The notes below the pieces were generated by a model. The model had not been told where the DNA came from. It saw only the letters and a list, made by a program, of their open reading frames with translations, and did no database searches. A stretch of DNA of 64,000 bases from Arthrobacter sp. AFG20 (GTDB lineage: Bacteria > Actinomycetota > Actinomycetes > Actinomycetales > Micrococcaceae): contig NZ_PJMC01000002.1 in assembly GCF_002892795.1 (NCBI RefSeq), positions 62,001 through 126,000 of the forward strand, given 5' to 3'. Made by a program: the position numbers and the translations under genes. Of the stretch, positions 53,155-61,336 are shown in pieces (position 1 is the first letter of the stretch; each line of letters opens with the position of its first letter).

Positions 53155-55004
53155 GGCGTCACCCGGTACACGCGTGCGTCAACGTTGCTGAACATAAGTT
53201 CCACGCCGTTCTGCGTGCCTAGCCACTTCTCCAGCTCGGAGAAGCCGCCGGCGCCAGGGACGCCCTGGAGCACAAGGCTCGCCTCCGACGAGCGCGTGAT
53301 CAGCAGGACGGCACCGGCAGCGCTGCTCCGGGCGTAGTCGTAAACGAGTGGGCCGCATCTCGCCGTCGACAAGTCGGACCGGCACAGGTCGTCAATCGTC
53401 CGGGACCGGTGATCGAGGTAGTTCTCACTCCGCCACGGGGTCGGGTGGGCAGCCGAGATGATCGCCGAGCCGGGGGGTGCGAGACGCTGCATGGCGGCGA
53501 CGGCGTCGATCTCATCATGAGTGAACACGTCATACCGGGCGTTTCCGAACCGGCCCGTCACAGTCATCGCGGCCAGCAGGACGCAGGTGAGCGCGAGGCC
53601 TCCCGCGGCAAGGTAGGAGCGGCGTTTGCTGCCGACGGCGGGAAGGTAGGAGCGGCGTTTGCTGCCGGCGGCGGGAAGTCTGCTGCCGTCCGTAGAAAGT
53701 TTGCTGCCGTCCGTGGGAAGCAGGATCGAGCACGCCTGCAGCGCGATGAAGGGCAGCGCGAACAGTGAGACGCGGATGAGCATCTCCCCGCCGTACACCT
53801 GGGCGGGGAAGAGCAGCAGTGGGGAGACGGCGAGCAGTACTACCCGGATATCGAGACGCCCTCTGCGCCAGTCGCGCCAGGCACCGGCGGCGGCGAGCCC
53901 CCAGAGCACAAGGGTGAGAACGGCCCGGATCTGCACCACGAGCACGTGCCCGTCGGTCCCGCGCACGCGGTCGAGGACGTTCGCCTCGGTCGCCGCCTCC
54001 AGCCCAGCGTCGGCCAGGGGTGGGTGCCCGGAAAGGTATGCACTCGCGGGGTAGGCGAGCCACAGCGACAGGATGACTATGGTGATCAGAGGCAGCCTGC
54101 TGGGCCACACACGTCCGCTCAGGGTGAGAGCGGTGACACCGATGAGCAGCATGAACGGCGTCAGCTGATGGCTCGCGCCGATGACAATGATGAGCAAGAG
54201 GGCTATCACGAGGGCGCCCACCCGGTACCCCGGCCGGGGTTCGGCGGGCGACCGGCCTCGCCACCACGCCGCCAGGTCCGCGCGCCGGAAGCCGCGGAAT
54301 TGGGGGGCCCGCGCGGCCAACGGGCCGAGGAGCAGCGCGATCACGACGAGGTGCAGGAAGAAGCCGAAGGCCTGGGGAGACAGGTAGTCCTGGTCCTGCC
54401 AGTTGCCGAGGCAGAAGAGCCAGAGCGCGAGCCAGCGCCGTCGCGGATCCCGCGTCAGGTAGCCCGTCAGCACGGCCAGGGCAGCGAGCCACAGACCCAT
54501 GTTGAGCACCGGCGCCCACAGGGCAAGGGCCACGGGGTCGAGACCGGTCGCCTGGAGCACCGTGGCCAGGAGGGCGAAGAAACCCGGCCAGTTGAAGTAC
54601 CCGTCGATGTCCGGGTCGATCCCCTGGGTGTGCGAGAGGGCGTCGGCGATGCCGAGATGACGGAACGCGATCTCACCCCGCGGCACATCCGTCGCGAAGG
54701 CGGCGGTCCCGAAGAGCACCAGCACGAGCACAACGGTGAGCCAAATCATGACCGGGCGGCGCGCCGGGCCTGCGGCATCCCCCCGCAGCGCCACGACGAA
54801 GGCGACGTTCAGAAGCACGACCCCAACCCAGAACGGAAAGGGCAGCACGGCGACGAGCCCCAGGTCGCTGTTCACGGGCACGGCCACCGTGGAGGCGGCC
54901 CCCGCGGCAAGCGCCAGCGACACGGCACCTGCCAGACCGCACCACACGTCACGGGACTTCCAGCGTTCCTTGGTACGGGTGGTCGCTTCGAGTGTGCCAG
55001 TCAT
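53151..55004 (-). CDS. Large polytopic membrane protein, probable polymerase or GT-C type glycosyltransferase
   Basis: A 617-residue protein with about 12 helices and a C-terminal extracytoplasmic part of ~100 residues. An acidic loop after the third helix, HTQGIDPDIDGYFNWPGFF, resembles loops with catalytic or lipid-binding acids in lipid-sugar-using GT-C enzymes and polysaccharide polymerases. Between about residues 430 and 470 the protein carries small tandem repeats (SKRRSYLPAVG, SKRRSYLAAGG and PTDGS-type units). In this cluster, which has a flippase and a transferase but no other polymerase candidate, it is the best candidate for the polymerising step. The assignment is by topology and context. 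Confidence 0.65.
   Translation of the reverse strand: MTGTLEATTRTKERWKSRDVWCGLAGAVSLALAAGAASTVAVPVNSDLGLVAVLPFPFWVGVVLLNVAFVVALRGDAAGPARRPVMIWLTVVLVLVLFGTAAFATDVPRGEIAFRHLGIADALSHTQGIDPDIDGYFNWPGFFALLATVLQATGLDPVALALWAPVLNMGLWLAALAVLTGYLTRDPRRRWLALWLFCLGNWQDQDYLSPQAFGFFLHLVVIALLLGPLAARAPQFRGFRRADLAAWWRGRSPAEPRPGYRVGALVIALLLIIVIGASHQLTPFMLLIGVTALTLSGRVWPSRLPLITIVILSLWLAYPASAYLSGHPPLADAGLEAATEANVLDRVRGTDGHVLVVQIRAVLTLVLWGLAAAGAWRDWRRGRLDIRVVLLAVSPLLLFPAQVYGGEMLIRVSLFALPFIALQACSILLPTDGSKLSTDGSRLPAAGSKRRSYLPAVGSKRRSYLAAGGLALTCVLLAAMTVTGRFGNARYDVFTHDEIDAVAAMQRLAPPGSAIISAAHPTPWRSENYLDHRSRTIDDLCRSDLSTARCGPLVYDYARSSAAGAVLLITRSSEASLVLQGVPGAGGFSELEKWLGTQNGVELMFSNVDARVYRVTP
53613..53720 (-). repeat. In-frame tandem repeats inside the large membrane protein gene
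   Basis: Two 33-base copies (53613-53645 and 53646-53678, one mismatch) encode SKRRSYLPAVG/SKRRSYLAAGG, and two 21-base copies follow (53679-53699, 53700-53720). All are multiples of three, so copy number can vary without breaking the frame. Confidence 0.9.
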
Positions 55005-56284
55005 CGTATGTCCTTCCTAATGTGCCGGAGCACGGCGAGCAGCCGGAGGCCGACGGCCGCGGCCCCAATGGAGAGCACCACCAGCCACGCAAGGGCCATG
55101 GCGCTGGCGCCTCTCTCAGCGGCCGAGAGCGCTGAAACGCAAAGAGCGATTCCCAGCGTCATGCCGACCACGATCGCCTCCGCGTAGCGGCCACGGGCCC
55201 GGCAAACGGCGTTATAGGCCTGCAGAACCGCATAGGGCACCAGGCCGGCGGCCAACCACCGCAGAGCGCCCGCGGACGACTCGGCGTACCGCTCCCCCAG
55301 AAGGCTGAGCAGCGGGTGGGCGAAGACGACGAGGACGACGGCAGCCAGACCTCCTACGGCGAGCGACAAGCGGAGACTCGCCCACGTCGTCGACTTAAGG
55401 CGGTCCGCGTCGCGGACGCTCTCGGAGAACTGCACGATGCCCATCAGCATCGGAGCGGAGTAGGCGGCCCAGGCCATCATCCATGCGGGATACCAGTAGG
55501 CGGCGGCCTCCGGCGCCACCATGTGTGCGAGCAGGAGCGGCAGCACCAGTCCCGGAGTGCGTTCGGTGAGAGTGAGGAGCTGGTTCGGAAAGCCCAGCGC
55601 CAGCAGCGACCGGCCCCGCGCCAGGCGGAGGGAAGGCCGCGGCCGGTAGCCGACCAGTTTTCGCAGCTGGACCGCCCCGACGACGCACGCCACAGCAGAC
55701 CCCAGGGTCCAGCAGGCCAGCAGCACGTCGTCGGGGGCGCCGTGCGCCCACAGGGCCACTGTCCCTGCGGCCGCGAGTGAGACCGTTCCGCCCAGAACGT
55801 ACCTTGAGGTCGCGCTGGCACCGCGTCCCAACGCTACGAGTGCCTGGTCCAGCACAATGACCAGGGTGCCGGTGACGGCAGCCACGATGAAGGTGAGCCA
55901 GAAGAGAACCGATACGGATGCGGTGTCCGGCGCCACGGCCGACTGCAGTGCGAGGTAGCCGATGGACAGAATGGTGCCGGCTACCCCCACGATGGCGAAC
56001 GCGGCATCCAGAACCCGCGCCGGAGCCTCCCCTCGGCCTACCGCGACGATCACGGCCGACCCGGCGCCCAGCACCGCGAGCTGCGTGCAGATCATCACGG
56101 CCGAGACCGCGGCAGTAGTCAGCCCGACTTCACGGTCGGACGTCGCGCGCGCGGCCACGATCCAGAAGGCGAAGCCCGCTCCGGTCTGGGCGGCCTTGCC
56201 CGCGACGAGACCGAGCGAGCTGCGCAGGGCGGAGTGCCGGACGGGCGTGGCATCCGTGACAGCGGCCCCCGCCTTGGCCCTCAC
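55001..56284 (-). CDS. Polysaccharide flippase (MATE/Wzx-like)
   Basis: A 427-residue exporter with about 12 helices, for example LGLVAGKAAQTGAGFAFWIV, IVLDQALVALGRGASATSRY and GFPNQLLTLTERTPGLVLPL. The latter and AYWYPAWMMAWAAYSAPMLM match the flippase half of the plus-strand fusion (GLPNHALMLSDRAPRYLLPL, SWYMAWMMASAVFF). It likely moves a lipid-linked glycan across the membrane. Start is GTG 56284, overlapping the stop of the glycosyltransferase gene (GTGA); the next gene overlaps by ATGA. Confidence 0.85.
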   Translation of the reverse strand: MRAKAGAAVTDATPVRHSALRSSLGLVAGKAAQTGAGFAFWIVAARATSDREVGLTTAAVSAVMICTQLAVLGAGSAVIVAVGRGEAPARVLDAAFAIVGVAGTILSIGYLALQSAVAPDTASVSVLFWLTFIVAAVTGTLVIVLDQALVALGRGASATSRYVLGGTVSLAAAGTVALWAHGAPDDVLLACWTLGSAVACVVGAVQLRKLVGYRPRPSLRLARGRSLLALGFPNQLLTLTERTPGLVLPLLLAHMVAPEAAAYWYPAWMMAWAAYSAPMLMGIVQFSESVRDADRLKSTTWASLRLSLAVGGLAAVVLVVFAHPLLSLLGERYAESSAGALRWLAAGLVPYAVLQAYNAVCRARGRYAEAIVVGMTLGIALCVSALSAAERGASAMALAWLVVLSIGAAAVGLRLLAVLRHIRKDIR

Positions 56285-57093
56285 GACGAGAGACCTCTCG
56301 CCAGGCCCACATAGTTGCACCAGCAGAAGGCAGCGTAATAGCGCAGCCACCGGGGCTGGCCCTTGGCGAGGCTCAAGGCGCTTCCCCGCACTGCCGCGGC
56401 GGCGGGCAGCAGCGCCAACCTCGCACCGCGCCAGCCGTGCTTGCGGATCATCCGTCCCAGTCCCGTTCCATCCATGAGGAACTGGTCTAGCGCGAAATCA
56501 AAGTCGTCGGCGGCGAAACGATGTTCGACGACGACCCGGCGTGAGACCGCCGTACGCATTCCTGACTGGCGCATCCGCCAGCGCAGCTCGATGTCCTCAC
56601 CCGATTTGAACGAGTCGTCGAAACCCACGCCCAGCATCAGGTCCCGGTCGACGACAGTCGCCACGAGCCCGAACCAGTTGCGGCTGCGGCCCGTGCGATG
56701 GTGATGCGCCAGCGCCTGCCCCCAGTAGCCTGGTCCACCGACACTCTCCAGACCGGCCTGAAGGGCGTCATAGCCGTCTTCGACCAGCTCCGTGAGCAGG
56801 TCGGCGACCCCCGTGGGCCCGAACACGACGTCGGTGTCGACGAGCAGGACCCAGCGGGTGCTGCTGTTCCGTACACCGAGCGTTCGAGCCCATGGCAGAC
56901 CGCGGCCCTCGTCACTCAGGACCCGGGCACCGAACTCGTGGGCGAGGGCGACGGTGCGGTCGGTGGAGCAGCCGTCCACCACGATGATTTCGGCAACACC
57001 CGATTGGCGCAGGGCCTCCAGACAGCGCGGGAGCATGCGCTCCGCATTGCGGGCCGGAACGACAGCGGTGACATCGGCAGTGCTGTGATCCAC
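56281..57093 (-). CDS. Family 2 glycosyltransferase
   Basis: A 270-residue GT2 enzyme: VTAVVPARNAERMLPRCLEA, DGCSTDRTVALAHEFGARVL, VLLVDTDVVFGPTG (nucleotide-sugar motif) and GVGFDDSFKSGEDIELRWRM. It is close to the N-terminal half of the plus-strand fusion protein. The C-terminal helix (WLRYYAAFCWCNYVGLARGL) may anchor it. Start is GTG 57093 with GAGGAGG five bases upstream, ten bases after the kinase-like gene. It probably adds a sugar to the lipid-linked unit exported by the flippase encoded next. Confidence 0.88.
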   Translation of the reverse strand: MDHSTADVTAVVPARNAERMLPRCLEALRQSGVAEIIVVDGCSTDRTVALAHEFGARVLSDEGRGLPWARTLGVRNSSTRWVLLVDTDVVFGPTGVADLLTELVEDGYDALQAGLESVGGPGYWGQALAHHHRTGRSRNWFGLVATVVDRDLMLGVGFDDSFKSGEDIELRWRMRQSGMRTAVSRRVVVEHRFAADDFDFALDQFLMDGTGLGRMIRKHGWRGARLALLPAAAAVRGSALSLAKGQPRWLRYYAAFCWCNYVGLARGLSS

Positions 57094-57103
57094 GGTGCCC
57101 TCC

Positions 57104-58195
57104 TCAGGCTAGCTCGTCGAGGACCGACGGCAGCAGCTCCTCGAGATGCCGCACGATGTCGTCCGATGCCTCATCTGCCGAGTACGCGGCGGGTACCTGC
57201 AGCAGGTGGCAGGGCCGTCCGTCGAGCGCCTTGCTCAGCACCAGCCCCTTCGCCGCGAAGTGCTCGCGCCACGGCACGACGGACGTGGCTGCCAGGCCGG
57301 TTACGACCTGTTGCGAGAAGCCAGCCATCTCGATGTGGAAGTTGCCGAGCATGCGGTCGACCATCCACTCGCTCGTCCGCTCGACGATCCGAGACCGGGC
57401 GCCCTCGAAGCGCTCGACGTAGATGGCGGCCGCGAGCGGGGCCGAGGTGGTCACTTGTCGCCCCGGGAACGCGGTCGCCGGCTTGACCATGCGGTGCTCC
57501 GGCGACCATCGCCGGGCGAAGTCCGCGAGGCGCGGATAGCGGATCACGTATGGGTGCACCACCGTGGTCAGCCGGCCGACGCTCTTCGAGAGCCGCGACG
57601 GGATAAGGGGTTTCCGGACACCTTCGAACAGGTGCGGGTAGATTGTCCGATGATGCGGCTTGATGAACATGGGCTTCGCGTAGCCGAGCAGAGTGGCGTC
57701 CTCGGCGAGGAAGGCCCAGTCGTCGCCCATGAACGACCACCCCTCGCGCCGCATCAGCTTGGCGACGGTGCTCGTCTTACCGGTCCCTCCGGCCGCGGGA
57801 AGCGCGATCGCATGACCCCGGTACGCCATCGTTGCCGCGTGGATCATGCCGGCTCCTCGACCGACCATGGCGGCATCGAGAACTGGGACCACAGACGTCA
57901 ACAGCTCGCCCGGCCCATGAATGCGCCACTGCTCTCCGTCCCTCACAACCTGGACCCCATCGTCTTGAAAACGCACGCTGCTCTCGGTGTACGCGAGCTC
58001 GTGCTCAAGCAGACCTGCATCCGGCATCGGCTCCAGCCGGTCATTGACGATTATGTCGGCCGGCCGTTCGGTGTCGCTGGCGAAACAGGCCAACATGCTC
58101 TGGAGCTGGGCCGCTGCCGGGGCCTTTGCGTCGACGCGGATCGTGACGCGGCCGTGGATGTCGAAGTGCAGTGCCTTGCTCTGCAAGGTGCGCAT
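57104..58195 (-). CDS. HPr-kinase-like P-loop protein, second copy
   Basis: A 363-residue paralogue of the protein at 48,242. P-loop GGTGKTSTVAKL lies at residues 136-147, the acidic strand is FMGDDWAFLAED, and the shared blocks read GYAKPMFIKPHHRTIYPHLF, RKPLIPSRLSKSV, VVHPYVIRYPRLADFARRWS and PEHRMVKP. Downstream, WMVDRMLGNFHIEM matches WMTSRIVGNFHSEL of the first copy. The strong conservation of blocks after the P-loop, which HprK does not have, marks a separate subfamily. As in the first cluster it directly precedes the GT2/flippase pair. The phosphorylated target is unknown. Confidence 0.75.
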   Translation of the reverse strand: MRTLQSKALHFDIHGRVTIRVDAKAPAAAQLQSMLACFASDTERPADIIVNDRLEPMPDAGLLEHELAYTESSVRFQDDGVQVVRDGEQWRIHGPGELLTSVVPVLDAAMVGRGAGMIHAATMAYRGHAIALPAAGGTGKTSTVAKLMRREGWSFMGDDWAFLAEDATLLGYAKPMFIKPHHRTIYPHLFEGVRKPLIPSRLSKSVGRLTTVVHPYVIRYPRLADFARRWSPEHRMVKPATAFPGRQVTTSAPLAAAIYVERFEGARSRIVERTSEWMVDRMLGNFHIEMAGFSQQVVTGLAATSVVPWREHFAAKGLVLSKALDGRPCHLLQVPAAYSADEASDDIVRHLEELLPSVLDELA

Positions 58196-58289
58196 GATCG
58201 TCCCCTGTCTGGGTGGTGTCGGGCGGGTGATGTCGAGCGGATGGTGTTGCTGGTGCGGACGGTGCCGGCCGTGCCGACACCGTCCCCTG

Positions 58290-60482
58290 CTAGCCCAGGG
58301 TGAGCACCAGCTTGGGTGCCGCAGTGGTGCTGACCTCCTTTGAATTGAGGTCCAGGCCGTCGCTGCTGCTGGAGTTGATGCCCAGAGAGAGCTGTTGTCC
58401 GAGGTCGCCGGCCACGGCGGTGGCCGTCAGCGGAATGTTGTAGTTGGTGTTGGTCGTTGTCGGGCCGAGTGTCCCTATGCTGGTGGTGCCGAGCGCCGGC
58501 TTGTTGCCGTTCGTGATCCCGGTTTCGCTCCAGGTGTCATTGGCGACGACTCTCACGTTCTGCGTCCCCGTCGACCCGCTTCCCGCGCTGCGCAGCTGCA
58601 GCGTCGCACTCTGCAGCGTCCTGCCCGCATACGGGGTTAGGTCGAACTTCAAGTACGTGGCCTCCACCGGACTGTTGTCCACGCCCAGCAGGGTGCTCGT
58701 GCCGAAGTTCGCCGTCGGCGACGCGCTGGTCACATAGCTGTCAGCAGTGGCGGTCAGCGTGACGGTCTGCGGCGTCGTGCCGCCGCCCGCGGCAGCCGTG
58801 GTGAACTGCCAGGTCTTGTCCGCCGCCATCGCGTTACCGGCAGCATCCTTCACCCCGCTGGCACCGCCCTTGATCGTCGCCGTGTACGTCGTATTCGCAG
58901 CCAGATCCGCAGTGGGGTCCAACGTCGCAACCCCGCCGCTGTACGTCACAGCGGCCCCCACCGTCGTCGCACCCGACGTCAACGTGAACGTGGACGGCGT
59001 GACCGTCGACGAAGTCATCGCCTCCGAGAACGTTCCCGTCACATTCGTCGTCACCGCCGCACCAGTAGCCGGGGACGTAGCCGTCACCGTCGGGGCCGTC
59101 GTATCCGCAGTACCGCCACCGCCGCCGGTGGAGTCGTAGTAGTGCCAGTACCGGCTTGTTGCGTTCACATCGGCGAGCACCAGGAGGCCGCTGTTGGCCG
59201 TGCCCGAGGCGTTGCTGTTGAGGTTCTGCTTCGTCGACGTTACGTTGTGGACATACTGGTCGTCGTCCACGATACGGGCCGTCTTCGTGGTGGTGAAGTT
59301 GATGGTGCTCAGCGACGTGGACTTCTCGTAGACCGCACCTCCCGAGCTGGTGCAAACACCGGCGTTCGTCGTGCCACTCGGCTTCGGATAGGTAGCGAAG
59401 GTACGCAGCTTCTGCGCAAACTCGTCGATCATGACGATCACCCGGTTCGGGCACTCCGACACGGTCGCAATCGTGTGCGCCGACCATGTTGATGTCGTGT
59501 TACTCAGAACCAACAGCTGGATCAGCGGCAGGGACGCCGACGTGTTCGAGGTCTTAGTTGCGGCGAAGACCCGGCCACCCGATGAGTCCAGCCACTTCAG
59601 GTTCATATGGTCATCACCGCTGCGCAGCCCCTTCACCGCCGCCACAGGAGTGGTCCAGGTGGTTTTCGACGCCCCATCAACGTGGTGGCTCCAGTACATG
59701 CCGTCGGTGGCGTCACCGACCTGCCGGCTCCACATCACACCCACCTTGTTTGATCCGAACGCGATCACAGCCGACGTGTCATCCACAGACACGTTGCTCA
59801 ACGACGCAGGATGCGCGAACGGCGTCCCCCACGTTATGCCATCCGTGCCAGTGACGTTCAGATAAATCCGGTTCCCCTGCTGCCAGGTGGCCCACACCCG
59901 ACCAGTCGAGTCCTTGTCGATGGACATGGTCTCAACCTTGTTGTTGTGGATTCTTTCAGAACTCAGCAGCGTGTACGTCTTCGTACTCGAGTTGTAGCTG
60001 TAACGCCGCATCGTCGACGGGAAGTTCGGCTCAAACGGCAGGCCGTCATTGACGAACCGATAGCTCGCCACAAACAACGTCTTCCCGTCCCACAACACGT
60101 CATGATGAGTGTTCGCCCGCGTCTCCGTCGCCACACCCGTATTGACCCACGAGCTCGTCGCGGCATTGAACCGGAAGATATGGAAATCCGAGCTGGCAGT
60201 GTCCCACAGGTTCCCCCACCAGACCCCGTCGTTGAACCACAACGCATTCGTCTGCCGCTTCGTGCCCGTTGGCGTCCCCGTCCCCGTATGCGAGGGACCC
60301 TCAACCCCAACATCACCCACAGCAGCGGTCGCCGAAATCGGCACCACGAGGGCACCCAGCGCAAGCAACAGCGCTGTCAGCAGTGCGCTGAGGCCCAGAT
60401 TCCGCGACCCACGTCGATAAAATGCATAGTCCAGCAACGTTGCTTCCCGGAGTTGAACGTCGGCCTGTATAGGGATGGTCAT
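58290..60482 (-). CDS. Large secreted protein with Ig-like and DNRLRE (CBM96-like) domains
   Basis: About 730 residues. A signal-like helix (residues ~29-50, LSALLTALLLALGALVVPIS) follows a ~28-residue N-terminus. Residues ~55-440 form a repeat-rich beta domain with WATWQQGN, WFNDGVWWGNLWD and similar blades, like a sialidase-type propeller. After a Gly linker comes a Big_5-type Ig domain (DTTAPTVTATSPATGAAVTT) and a C-terminal DNRLRE/CBM96-like jelly roll (TADSYVTSASPTANFGTSTL, YLKFDLTPYAGRTLQSATLQ). It probably binds surface polysaccharide. Its start (ATG 60482, TIPIQ) lies within leader copy B, and it opens the minus-strand polysaccharide cluster. Confidence 0.8.
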   Translation of the reverse strand: MTIPIQADVQLREATLLDYAFYRRGSRNLGLSALLTALLLALGALVVPISATAAVGDVGVEGPSHTGTGTPTGTKRQTNALWFNDGVWWGNLWDTASSDFHIFRFNAATSSWVNTGVATETRANTHHDVLWDGKTLFVASYRFVNDGLPFEPNFPSTMRRYSYNSSTKTYTLLSSERIHNNKVETMSIDKDSTGRVWATWQQGNRIYLNVTGTDGITWGTPFAHPASLSNVSVDDTSAVIAFGSNKVGVMWSRQVGDATDGMYWSHHVDGASKTTWTTPVAAVKGLRSGDDHMNLKWLDSSGGRVFAATKTSNTSASLPLIQLLVLSNTTSTWSAHTIATVSECPNRVIVMIDEFAQKLRTFATYPKPSGTTNAGVCTSSGGAVYEKSTSLSTINFTTTKTARIVDDDQYVHNVTSTKQNLNSNASGTANSGLLVLADVNATSRYWHYYDSTGGGGGTADTTAPTVTATSPATGAAVTTNVTGTFSEAMTSSTVTPSTFTLTSGATTVGAAVTYSGGVATLDPTADLAANTTYTATIKGGASGVKDAAGNAMAADKTWQFTTAAAGGGTTPQTVTLTATADSYVTSASPTANFGTSTLLGVDNSPVEATYLKFDLTPYAGRTLQSATLQLRSAGSGSTGTQNVRVVANDTWSETGITNGNKPALGTTSIGTLGPTTTNTNYNIPLTATAVAGDLGQQLSLGINSSSSDGLDLNSKEVSTTAAPKLVLTLG

Positions 60483-60664
60483 TAGCCTCACCACTCATCG
60501 AAGTTGTCTGCCTATGCCAGTCCCGAGAAACCTTCCCGGCTGGATACGAGAAACCGAAGCGCCTGCTGCACCGGTCCTGACGACTCGCGTGCATTCCCCC
60601 TCGAAACATGTTCGCCCGAGCAACTTGTAAGAAGCTTGGGATTTTCTTGAACCGGCCCCAGTTT
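60463..60664 (-). promoter_or_regulatory. Conserved ~200-bp leader, copy B
   Basis: Partner of copy A at 46,148, read on the minus strand. It precedes and slightly enters the gene of a large secreted protein, although that gene and the glycosyltransferase gene behind copy A are unrelated beyond the first codons. The near-palindrome CGAACATGTTTCG and the stem TTCTCG/CGGGAA are retained. An IS256-type scrap starts about 55 bases beyond its upstream end. Confidence 0.7.
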
Positions 60665-60718
60665 AAGAATTCGGCCCGGCGGGGGACAAACACATCTAAT
60701 TCGCGACGTTCACTAGAA

Positions 60719-60825
60719 ACCGCCGCGTCTACCCCGTGGTGTTCATCGACGCCATCCAGGTCAAGGTCCGCGACGGGCAGGTGCGCAACAAGCCCTTCTA
60801 CGTCGTCCTGGGCGTCACCGTGAGT
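60719..60825 (+). pseudogene. Fragment of IS256-family (Mutator-type) transposase
   Basis: One short open stretch reads YPVVFIDAIQVKVRDGQVR and NKPFYVVLGVTV, the block around the first catalytic Asp of IS256-type transposases. Sequence on both sides is unrelated, so only about 35 codons remain. It shows that an insertion sequence once sat at the outer edge of the minus-strand polysaccharide cluster. Confidence 0.75.
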
Positions 60826-61336
60826 AGCGCCAGGGACGCCCTCAGATCACAAGTTGCCAGGCTCGGGACGCCAGCTCAGCGGGTGCCGTGCCAGCTGACC
60901 CCGGGCCGTTCGTTTCCGGACGCGGAGTTAGAGCCAGAGCCAGCTGCAGAGCCGGCGGCAGCATCGCCGTCGGACGTGCCCTTATAGGGGATCTGGGCAA
61001 GTCAGGAAGGGGAGCCGTGGGTTCGCTGTGAAGCCCGCGGCCGCGCAACAGAGCAGCCGCGCTGAAGCCGGCGACGTCTGTCCTGGCTGAGCTATCCGCT
61101 CCGTGCTCTCCAAGTAATGATGGAATTGGCTTGTGCCGCCGGTGTGGCTCTGGTTCCGACTGACGCCTTGCGAAGGGTTGTCGCGAAAATGATCTGTCTA
61201 CCGCCAGCACGGGCTGCAGTAAACGCGGCGGCCAGGTGGACATACCTCATAGGAGCCTGCTCGAAGAATCCCAGTACTGTCTTGTCTGTTGGACCCCGCC
61301 CATACCGGCCACGCCTCACCACGGCGATGCATTAAA
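60826..61336. other. Gene-free stretch next to the transposase fragment
   Basis: About 510 bases in which I find no recognisable gene, RNA or repeat. Open frames exist on both strands around 61,092-61,335 but none has a ribosome-binding site or family resemblance. It is probably debris from past insertion and deletion. Confidence 0.5.

Noticed and set aside
58753..59100. Repetitive Ala/Thr/Val-rich sequence as a CRISPR or DNA repeat array
   Set aside because: It is coding sequence of the Ig-like domain; the repetition is codon-level bias for Thr, Val and Ala, without regular spacers.
61092..61335. Small frames on both strands near the SDR gene
   Set aside because: No ribosome-binding site or recognisable motif; adjacent to transposase debris.
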